Part shown: positions 41,901 through 53,900 of the stretch, piece by piece
Layout: each line of letters opens with the position of its first letter
Numbering within the stretch: position 1 is the first letter of the stretch
Assembly (NCBI GenBank): GCA_949130485.1
Contig: OX422185.1
Coordinates: forward strand, 1,968,304 to 2,032,303
Reading direction: 5' to 3'
Source: Agelas oroides
Lineage: Eukaryota; Porifera; Demospongiae; Agelasida; Agelasidae
DNA: 64,000 nt
Made by a program: the position numbers and the translations under genes
Notes under the pieces: model-generated
Databases searched by the model: none
What the model was told of the DNA's origin: nothing
Seen by the model: only the letters and a program-made list of their open reading frames with translations

Positions 41901-44900
41901 TCTCCACCCACTTCATGCATTAAGGGAAGACATATACTCCTCAGTCACCAAGGCCAGTTCAATGATGATTCATGTGTGGAACTCTCACATGTGAAACAAA
42001 TGGCAGCTATGATGTGTCTGTTAGTGTGGGTGCTTCTCCACTTGACACCACAACAGTTACTATCATCAATAGTACAGTCTCATGTACTTACGTCCAACAT
42101 GTTTGGATCAGCAGCTCTCTTGAGGTATGCCACTACCGCCTCATAACCTCCTTCAGCTGCCCAGTCCAGGGGAGTCCTCTGATGGAACCAAAACAACAAA
42201 TATTTAATAAAAACAAAAGAACATAAATATTCAACAAAGTGACTGTCATGGTGGTATACAGCTAATTCTTATGCAAAGTCTCAATCCACCTTGTAAATTA
42301 CACATTCCATGAATACAGGACATCATTTATAGAACTTGTGAATCAGGATAACTCAGACTCAAGAAACAGCACTAATCTCTTATCTACTCCATGAAGAACA
42401 GGATACTAGACTGTATATCTCCTTTTTCCTGTATGTTATGAAGCTTCCAAACAACAGTATTGTAAATTTATGTTCTGATTTACAGACTTAGTGTCATACT
42501 ACCTGTGCACTGTATGATTACATGAACAATTGCAAATATTTGTACTACAAGACTGTATAGTTGGTGAGTTTTGCTAGCTTGACTTCCAGGAAACGAGATA
42601 TCCAAGAGGTACATTTTGGGAGTTAGTTATACAATGGATACCAGACCCCTTGTAAGCTGCATGGTTTAGGTGAGTTGTTTGATGGGAAGAATCAACTTTA
42701 AATGCATGGTCCATCATGCATGTAATTAGCTTAGAATAAGCTGGGTGTCAATTGAATGTGACTCACAAATGTGCTTTGAAGCTTCCCAATAACAGCATAA
42801 TGCAATGAACACCTTCATACAATGTGGTGAGATTGATGATCATACTAGCTGTACATTAAATGGATACACATACTAATTACTCCTATACTGTGTAATTTTG
42901 CTGCCTGGTGTCCAAGCAGACTGACTGTTATTCTAACAAGGTATATAACTCACATGACTTTGCAAATTAGCTACACAATCGTGGACATCATATCCTCTAA
43001 TCAGCAGTACTAATACACTACCAGTATTAGTATACAGGCTCATTCACTTACCCATCACTGTCTTTAATGTTTATATCAGTTTTTTTTTCCACAAGCAGTC
43101 ATGCTATCTCCACACGGCCACTGGCAGCAGCCAGGTGAAGGAGAGTCATCTGATTGTAAGTTGTGCATAATGCATCATTTTTGCTTGCCTGAGAGCTAAT
43201 TAGTGATTTCCTCTAACTGATTGTGTTTTGGTAAATAGTTACACAATCATGGACATACCTGTCTCCTGCAGGCATCTGGGAACAAGGCTAACTCATAACC
43301 TAATTAGCAGCATCCATCCTCAGCCAGTACTACACTCCCATTCACTTCCATCTTCATTGTCTTTGATGAAATAATCCACAATCAGTACTACAGTCTTATT
43401 CACTTACCCCAAAACCATCTTTGATATTAAAGTCCCCTCCTGCACCAACGAGGTATCGCACCGTATCAACATGGCCTCCTACAGCAGCATTGTGTACGGG
43501 AGTCCACTGAGGGGGAGAAGGAACCAAATTTGAACATGGTCCACCATGAATGTCCAGTTAGACTAGTATACATGTACAAGTTCTGGAATGCAATGAAACA
43601 GCTGTGTGCTCTGCAGCACACAGCTGTTTCATTGCATTCCAGTAAGACAGTGGTCCATTGTGGAGTACACACTCTAATTTGAAGTGCTGCAAAATGAATG
43701 ATTTCGTTTTCCTGACTTCCATACGCTAATTAGTTACACCCCAAGATGCAACTTAAAGGAACCGCATAAATAATATAAACCAATATAATACACAGGCCGG
43801 AGGAATCGTTGACCATCCAATCTGAGTTGATATTTGTTAATGGCACGATGCACTTACCCCATGAATGAAACTTTGGTACACCAACAACTCTCCCTTCACC
43901 AGCTACACCCTGTCACCCCTCACAGCAACTCCCGAAGCGATTTTTCCACTTACGTGATGTCACATGTTCAATATACTACGTATAAAATCATTGCATGTAT
44001 CGAGCGCGCTACCGTGCTTTGAGCTGATATTACGCACGTAATGCGCGAGTATAAAGGAGGTGAAGGCGTGCCTTGCTATTCACAATTGATAAACTGATGT
44101 CTGGCTCCTCCCTTGAGGGTAAAGAAACCACAAAACTCTGAACTCTAAGGCTTTCCACTTCAGGAAATTTTTCAGCACAAAATCCTGATCTCTAAAACCT
44201 ACTTCAGGTCTTGTAGCTAAGTAGCAGTGGCCTACCAGCAAACATTACCTCTTATAAGCATTAAGCATCTTGGGGTGCGGTTACTTTGCTCGTAATATAA
44301 CTCACAATATTACTTTACAATGCCAAGTTAGCCTAGTATACAGCTTAATGTGAAATTGACCTAATGAAGGTGACACAAAATGTTGTCAACAACAGTAATG
44401 TAAACAGCCAATACACACCTTAATTAAGGCTGTGGAATGTGTTGGGACTGAGAGGCTACAGATTGTGTGAGTGCATATACTAATTGTAAGTTGTGCATAA
44501 TGCATCGTTTTGCTTGCCTGAGAGCTAATTAGTGATTTCAACAAGGCATCTAAATGGTTGTGTTTGGTAACTAGTTACACCATCATGGACATACCAGTCT
44601 TTTTGCAGGTACCTGGGAACAAGGCTAACTCATAACCTAATTAGCAGCATTTATCCTCAGCCAGTGCTACACTCTCATTCACCTACATCCTCATTATCTT
44701 TGATGTAATAATCCACAATCAGTACCACAGTTTTATTCACTTACCCCTTTATTATCTTTGATATTAATATCCCCTCCAGCATCAACAACGTACTGCACTG
44801 TATCAACATGGCCTCCTGCAGCAGCATAGTGTAGGGGAGTTGCCTGATGGGGAGAAGGAACCAAATTTGAACATGGTCCACCATGAATGTCCAGTTAGAC

Positions 44901-47900
44901 TAGTATACCTGTACAAGTTCTGGAATGCAATGAAACAGCTGTGTGCTCTGCAGCACACAGCTGTTTCATTGCATTCCAGTAAGACAGTGGTCCATTGCGG
45001 AGTACACACTCCAATTTGAAGTGCTGCAAAATGAATGATTTCGTTTTCCTGACTTCCATACGCTAATTAGTTACACCCCAAGATGCAACTTAAAGGACCT
45101 GCGTAAATAATATAATTGCACCCCAAGATGCAACTTAAAGGACCTGCATAAATAATATAAACCAATATAATACACAGGCCGGAGGAATCGTTGACCATCC
45201 AATCTGAGTTGATATTTGTTAATGGTACGATGCACTTACCCCATGAATGAAACTTTGGTACACCAACAACTCTCCCTTCACCAGCTACACCACTGTCACC
45301 CCTCACAGCGACTCCCGAAGCGATTTTTCCACTTACGTGATGTCACACATTCAAAATACTATGTATAAAATCATTACGTGTATCGAGCGCGCTACCGTGC
45401 TTCGAGCTGATATTACGCACGTAATGCGCGAGTATAAAGGAGGTGAAGGCGTGCCTTGCTATTCACAATTGATAAACTGATGTCTGGCTCCTCCCTTGAG
45501 GGTAAAGAAACCACAAAACTCTGAACTCTAAGGCTTTCCACTTCAGGAAATTTTTCAGCACAAAATCCTGATCTCTAAAACCTACTTCAGGTCTTGTAGC
45601 TAAGTAGCAGTGGCCTACCAGCAAACATTACCTCTTATAAGCATTAAGCATCTTGGGGTGCGGTTACTTTGCTCGTAATATAACTCACAATATTACTTTA
45701 CAATGCCAAGTTAGCCTAGTATACAGCTTAATGTGAAATTGACCTAATGAAGGTGACACAAAATGTTGTCAACAACAGTAATGTAAACAGCCAATACACA
45801 CCTTAATTAAGGCTGTGGAATGTGTTGGGATTGAGAGGCTACAGATTGTGTGAGTGCATATACTAATTGTAAGTTGTGCATAATGCATCGTTTTTGCTTG
45901 CCTGCAGCTGAGAGCTAATTAGTGATTTCAACAAGGCATCTAAATGGTTGTGTTTGGTAACTAGTTACACCATCATGGACATACCAGTCTTTTTGCAGGT
46001 ACCTGGGAACAAGGCTAACTCATAACCTAATTAGCAGCATTTATCCTCAGCCAGTGCTACACTCTCATTCACCTACATCCTCATTATCTTTGATGTAATA
46101 ATCCACAATCAGTACCACAGTTTTATTCACTTACCCCTTTATTATCTTTGATATTAATATCCCCTCCGGCATCAACAACGTACTGCACTGTATCAACATG
46201 GCCTCCTGCAGCAGCATAGTGTAGGGGAGTTGCCTGATGGGGAGAAGGAACCAAATTTGAACATGGTCCACCATGAATGTCCAGTTAGACTACTATACCT
46301 GTACAAGTTCTGGAATGCAATGAAACAGCTGTGTGCTCTGCAGCACACAGCTGTTTCATTGCATTCCAGTAAGACAGTGGTCCATTGCGGAGTACACACT
46401 CTAATTTGAAGTGCTGCAAAATGAATGATTTCGTTTTCCTGACTTCCATACGCTAATTAGTTACACCCCAAGATGCAACTTAAAGGACCTGCATGAATAA
46501 TATAAACCAATATAATACACAGGCCGGAGGAATCGTTGACCATCCAATCTGAGTTGATATTTGTTAATGGTACGATGCACTTACCCCATGAATGAAACTT
46601 TGGTACACCAACAACTCTCCCTTCACCAGCTACACCACTGTCACCCCTCACAGCGACTCCCGAAGCGATTTTTCCACTTACGTGATGTCACACATTCAAA
46701 ATACTTTGTATAAAATCATTACGTGTATCGAGCGCGCTACCGTGCTTCGAGCTGATATTACGCACGTAATGCGCGAGTATAAAGGAGGTGAAGGCGTGCC
46801 TTGCTATTCACAATTGATAAACTGATGTCTGGCTCCTCCCTTGAGGGTAAAGAAACCACAAAACTCTGAACTCTAAGGCTTTCCACTTCAGGAAATTTTT
46901 CAGCACAAAATCCTGATCTCTAAAACCTACTTCAGGTCTTGTAGCTAAGTAGCAGTGGCCTACCAGCAAACATTACCTCTTATAAGCATTAAGCATCTTG
47001 GGGTGCGGTTACTTTGCTCGTAATATAACTTACAATATTACTTTACAATACCAAGTTAGCCTAGTATACAGCTTAATGTGAAATTGACCTAATGAAGGTG
47101 ACACAAAATGTTGTCAACAACAGTAATGTAAACAGCCAATACACACCTTAATTAAGGCTGTGGAATGTGTTGGGATTGAGAGGCTACAGATTGTATGAGT
47201 GCATATACTAATTGTAAGTTGTGCATAATGCATCGTTTTTGCTTGCCTGCAGCTGAGAGCTAATTAGTGATTTCAACAAGGCATCTAAATGGTTGTGTTT
47301 GGTAACTAGTTACACCATCATGGACATACCAGTCTTTTTGCAGGTACCTGGGAACAAGGCTAACTTATAACCTAATTAGCAGCATTCATCCTCAGCCAGT
47401 ACAACGCTCACATTCACCTACATCCTCATTATCTTTGATGTAATAATCCACAATCAGTACCACAGTTTTATTCACTTACTCCTTTATTATCTTTGATATT
47501 AATATCCCCTCCAGCATCAACAACGTACTGCACTGTATCAACATGGCCTCCTGCAGCAGCATAGTGTAGGGGAGTTGCCTGATGGGGAGAAGGAACCAAA
47601 TTTGAACATGGTCCACCATGAATGTCCAGTTACACTAGTATACATGCTCAAGTTCTGGAATGCATTAAAAGAGCTGTGCGCTGCAGAGTACACACTCTAA
47701 TTGGAAGTGCTGCAAAATGAATGATTTCGTTTTCCTGACCTCCATATGCTAATTAATAATATAACACATACAGGGGAGTGTACTGATGGGGAGAAACAAA
47801 CAAAATTGAACATGGTCAATCCATCAATGTCCAGTTAGCCTAGTATACATGTACGTACTGGAATGTGGTCATAAAGCTGTGCATTGTATGAGTACACACA

Positions 47901-50900
47901 CTAATTAGAAGTACTGCAAATGAACGGTTTTGCCTGACTTCCATATGTTAATTAGTGATGCAACATACTATAAGATTTTGAGAATAGGTTGTACAAGATG
48001 AGTTCACCTAATACACAGCTGGTTTTGAAATTGACCTATCGATGGTGACTCAAAATGTTTTGAAGCTCCTTAACAACAGTGTGATGGAAACAGCCAATGC
48101 ACTTTAATCAAGGCTGTGGAATGTGCTCAGTTTAGAATACAGCTGGCTATGATATAGCCTAATGAAAGTGACGTGTTGAAGCTTCCCAATAACATCAATG
48201 TAAACAGCTGCGACACACACCTTCATACAGACTCTGGAATGTGGTGGGGTATAGTCACACTAGTTGGGCATTGTATGAGTACATTCACTAATGATTTCAT
48301 AAGTAACAATATTATGTTATTACATTATGTGTTCATGGTATATAAATGTAGAAACTGAAGGTTATTCCATCGTGTATTTCAATCACTTGGCCACGTTCAA
48401 AGTGCCATACCGCTGAACTTCCATTAAGAGTGGGGCTCATATGCACTTTGTAGATGCGTGAATATCAAATGAGTCTACAAATCGTGCATGAGCTCCATCC
48501 TTAATGGAAGTTCAGCGATACACCACTTCAAACGATGCAATCGACATTATGATATTCGACAGAATAATTTTCAATTCCTACATCGGACTGCCACAAATGA
48601 GAATATTATGTGTTCATGATTGTGTAACTAATTACATGTAACTAGTAATACAATCCTGAACCAGATGGTGAGAAACAAGTGAACAACATGGTCCCCCATA
48701 AATGCCCAGTTAGCCTACTATAAAATTGGCTACAAAAATTATTGTAATGAGAGTGATACTTGAAAGCCTTTCAGTGTACAATCTTCATACAGATTCTGGA
48801 ATGTGGTGGAATATGTGACACTAGTTGGGCGTACATGCACTCACTAATTAGCAAGGTATCCAACTGACAGTGTACATGTAATTAGTTATACAAGCAGATA
48901 CTGGACCCTTTGTCAGGTACCTGGGAACTCAAACTCTAATCAACATTACAGTCTCATTCACTTACCCCATACTTATCTTTGATGTTGATGTCAGCTCCCT
49001 TTTCTGTAAGATAGTGTACAGTGTCAGTATGGCCACTGCCAGCTGCCAGGTATAGGGGAGTCCGCTGATGGGGAGAAAGAAATGAACAAATTTCAAGTAT
49101 AGTCTACCATAAATAGTTAGCCTACTCACCAATTAGCAAGGTATCCAACTGACAGTGTACATGTAATTAGTTATACAAGCAGATACCGGACCCTTTGTCA
49201 GCTACCTGGGAATTCAAACTCTAATCAACATTACAGTCTCATTCACTTACCCCATTATCATCTTTGATGTTGATGTGAGCTCCTTTTTCTGTAAGACACT
49301 GTACAGTGTCAGTATGGCCTCTCTCAGCTGCCTGGTGTAGGGGAGTCCACTGATGGGGAGAAAGATGTTTTAAGTATATATAGTCTACCAGAAATAGTTA
49401 GCCTACTATAAAATTGGCTGCAAAATTAGTGTAACGAGAGTGATATTTTAAAGCTTGTCAATACGTAATCTTCATACAGATTCTGGAATGTGGCGGAATA
49501 TGTGACACTAGTTGGGAGTACATGTTCTCACTAATTAGAAAGGCATCCAACTGACAGTATACATGTAATTAGTTATACAAGCAGATACCAGACCCTTTGT
49601 CAGGTACCTGGGAACTGAAACTCTAATCAGCACTACAGTGTCATTCACTTACCCCATTATTATCTTTGATGTTGATGTCAGCTTCTTTTTCAATAAGACA
49701 CTGTACAGTGTCAGTATGGCCTCTCTTAGCTGCCCAGTGTAGGGGAGTCCGCTGATGGGGAGAAAGAAGTGAACAAATTTCAAGTATAGTCTACCAGAAA
49801 CAGTTAGCCTACTATAAAATTGGCTGCAAAATTAGTGTAACGAGACTGATACTTTAAAGCTTGTCAATGCATAATCTTCATACAGATTCTGGAATGTGGT
49901 GGAGTATGTGAATAGTTGTATGTACTAACCGTAAAAATAATTTTTGCTGGTGTGACTTCCCAAGTAGTGTAATTATTGATTTCAACAAGACATTCTAGTT
50001 TGTGAAAGCAGTTATACCACTACTAAACAGTTGATGTCAGTCAGGTACTTGGGAACAAGGTTAACTCACACTCATACAAATCCACAGTCAGTAGTACAGT
50101 CTCATTCACTTACCCCACCACCATCTTTGCTGTTGACATTAGCTCCTTTCTCCACAAGGCACTTCACTGTGTTCACATGGCCTTTGTCAGCTGCCCAGTG
50201 TAGGGGAGACATCTGATGGGGAGAAAGAACAAATATAACATTGTCCACTAGTCCAGTTAGTCCAGTATACAGCTGGCTGCCATACTGAAGGTGTCAGCTA
50301 CTCAATAATGGCAATGTTAGCATTGATACGCACCTACGGACCAGCTGTGCAGTACATGAACTAACTGTAAGTACAGGTTGCTACATTCTGAGCTTGACCT
50401 GTTTGCTAACGCCTAGTCATATCTAAAGTACATAGCCATTAATAAAGACCTCTCCCTCTGAATGCTGTGGATTAAGCTACGAAGACCTCTCCCTCTGTGT
50501 GGATGGGAATATGTTAGTTGCAAGTTCTAATAGTTTCATCTTATAACTATGGCACAGAAATCTGCCATCTTGTCAATAATAATGAATTTGTAATACTAAG
50601 CCTTGGACTCTTGCTATATAGCACAAATTAAGGGCGCATTACCTGTATTGATTGTATTCATAGGAAACAATCACGACTTGTAACTAGACCACAGGAAAGT
50701 GTCATGTCTTACATTCTTATTACAGTCAGCATTGGACAATAACAATGGGTACATTTATAGTACTGATAGGAGGGGACATTACTTGTAATGTAAGATGTGA
50801 CCATGTCATCTACAAGCTGTGTCACTACAGTTCTTGAGTTCACTTGCTCCCAGCCATTACAAACATACACACAAACTGTACAGCTGCTGAAACTGTAGCA

Positions 50901-53900
50901 TATAGCTCTATTTGGTTACCATAAAATTGGGATAATAGGTACCCACACAAAATAAGCACCCCATGAATATAGGCACCCATTTTGATTACAGCAACCATAT
51001 CGCTTTACTAAGCACCCATACAAAAATAGGCACCCCACAAAAGAGGCACCCGTTACTGCACAAACGGAAGTACATTTGCTGAGTCAGCTTACAAGCATAA
51101 CAGCTATCTTTCACTACTGTCTATCTCCGATTGTAAGCAAGCCCTGATAAAAATTAAACTTGAGGCAAGGCCTCTTGATAAATCACATCTAGGAATTAGC
51201 AAAACCCTTGCATGGATTCGTTAGTTTCAAGCACTTTATGTTGGTGGGCAGGGGTTGGTAGCGATCGATCGATTCCCAACTGAATCTGTGGTTCGAGAAA
51301 GCTACAAACATGGGACAAAAATTAGCAGAAAAGGAACCTCTAGGCCAAAAACATATCACAGCTAATTTGTTCCCACACACCTGTATGCACTAGAATACGC
51401 TACTAGAATATTACATTTGTTTTTAGCACCCCATGAATATAAGCACCCCACAAATATAAGCACCCATTCTGGCTGCTAATTTCGAAAATAGGCACTGGTA
51501 CCATTATGTAAAAACGTTTCTATATAATGATACCTCAACCTTAACCCGAAGGTTAAGGTACCATTATATTAAGGTTAACCTTAATATCCTGATTTTACAT
51601 ACAGTATTTGTGGTGCTTTGATCAACATCCAAACAGCAGCATACATGTAAGTGATGTCAGTTTTATTGTAAAGTCATTCTTGTAACTAGGTCATGCTGTA
51701 GAGGTTACACAACTGGTTTAGCTACATGCTCTAGTAACAAGAGTGTGGAGATTTAATGGATACTGTAAATCGGGAAACTTGCGTTGTTGAAAAATTTTCG
51801 CAGTTGCATAAGGCTACGAAATTTAATCGCACGAAATATTTTCTACAGCGATTTCTTTTTACAACGAATAACTAAAACATTGTGGTGTGAATCATAGAGC
51901 GCGCCATTCCACATGCTCATGCTCAAAGTTCACACTTGAAAAGTAGAGAGCAGGGAACTTCAAGTCTGCCTTGTACCAGGTCAGCTGAATACTTCCTGCG
52001 CCCAGTTACTGTACATTCTATAGTATCTCCCCGTTGCAAAAACAGCGAACACACCCGTGACAGCTTTCGAGGCAAATGTCTGTTCCTTCCTCTTTCACAG
52101 CCACAGTGTATCGATCGGACGCGTTTTTGGGCTCTCTTTCACACACCAATGCCTCTCCAACTGCCCCCTCCCATACTTCTTTATATATGTGGTAGCCTCG
52201 AATACAATTCCTTTCAAAAAAACTCTTCCATGGCAGTTACTCTCTCTGTACATTCTTCCCGACTTCACACCTGCTCTAGCATGTGCACGTGTACGTGCTG
52301 TGCAAAAGCCGATTATGCAATACTAATAACGTTGTAAAATTTTCGTGTTAAAATATTTGCATAGGACGTCGACCCCACGAAAATTTTTCAACACGAAAAT
52401 TTATCCAACGAAAATTTCCTGATTTACAGTATAGGAATAGGATATCTTGTTGTCACATACTAGTGCAGTCTTGTTTGTGTCAGTACATTTGGTTGTGATA
52501 TCCAGTATGCTCTGGAGGTTACCAGCAGTGTGTGTGCAACCTCCACAACATGCCCTGCTTTACATGCCTTAGTATAGAGGATATCTTGCTGGCTACTGTG
52601 CCACTGCATTTAGTATAGTGTTGTGTCTTGAAATCCAGGTTGCACTCAAAACTGAAGACAGCAATACAAGTTCAGTCAATAATAATATCATGTACCTCCA
52701 TACCAGAAGTTGGGTTAATAAGAATATCACTTACCTCCCAATAGTCAGAAAATCTAGGATGTTCAGGCACTGTTGACATGGTGTTGATATCTACAGGAGA
52801 ATAAGAGTCATCTGATCACTTCACAACTACTGGTATACATTCACAACTCACAACACTCAGTGAAGCCATAATCCCAACAATATTAGAACTAAAGCTAATA
52901 CAGAATAGTTATTACTTTGCCCTAGGGATGCATGGCCTTTTACTTGTGAGCATCAATCATTTTTAAGTACTGGCAAATATAACCATAAACTTTGTACATA
53001 GGAATTGTCATTTAAATATCATGGTCATTTGCACATTGGTATCGGCCAGCGTACGCCCTGTCCCACACCAATATGTAAGACTAGTTATACATAACCAACC
53101 ACTATGCCACACTAGAGCCATAAATGCTGTACCTAAAATATTAAAGTCATAAAGCTCACACATAATCTTCCTAGGGATGGTCGTTTTATATGCCTGTGTA
53201 CAGATAAGCCCAACACCAATATGACCCATCACCTTGGCAACACAGTCACTCAAAAGGTATTTGGGCAACATTTCATTTGTTGCCATGGTAACAGTTTACA
53301 ATCAGCGTAATCACTATCTCAATGTAAACAGTCAAACCATGTACAAAGACAATTGTTGGAATCTGTAGAAGTGCACATGAAAACATGACTGACAATTCAG
53401 AACATGATCATAAAGCACCACTTGAGCTGAGGACATTCTACATAATGCAGACAATGGTCAGTTAGCACCATGTGGCAACACAACAGCTCTGAAAAGTGGG
53501 TCACATTAAAAGTTCGATAACAGGCTGACATTGGACAGTATGCTACCATTCATCTCTCTGTGCTGCTGATCAATAACTAGCTAGAAGGGAATGTGGCCCT
53601 ATCATTGATGAAACCATTACCTTCTTAAATCCCTGTCTCTACTGATTTGTGTGATTATACAATAATGTGACATTCTTGTCGGGCTTGTACACACTTTGTA
53701 CGTGCAAAACTGTCCAATGCATCTACCAAGGCATACAAGCTGTGGCCATAACAAAAGTTCAGCAATACAGTGCTTTGAGTGTGGTGGTACAGTCAAAATA
53801 TGAGGAAATCATTTTCAATTTCTACATGGGACTGCTACATGTTATTCACAAAAATTTTGCTGCGTCTCTATTGATATATAAAGTTACCGCAGACCGGGAA

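Larger units (their letters stand above)
43408..47660. repeat. Threefold tandem segmental duplication, unit about 1.35 kb
   Basis: The blocks from about 43500, 44840 and 46230 repeat in the same order: ANK exon edge, palindrome, 550-bp inserted element, intron text, next ANK exon. Offsets are 1337 and 1390 bp; the larger one is due to a local 45-bp duplication at about 45075-45165. Copies differ by only scattered bases, so the event is recent. Each round added one ANK exon to gene B. Confidence 0.9.

Noticed and set aside
45067..46651. Repeated minus-strand open frames (FHSWG then a GTAAGT-like site)
   Set aside because: Located in the MITE carried by the tandem duplication, no domain; the third copy at 43.9 kb is disrupted. 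Probably part of the element.
51936..52337. 133-codon plus-strand open frame
   Set aside because: Lies inside a MITE (51761-52432), low-complexity composition, no recognisable domain.
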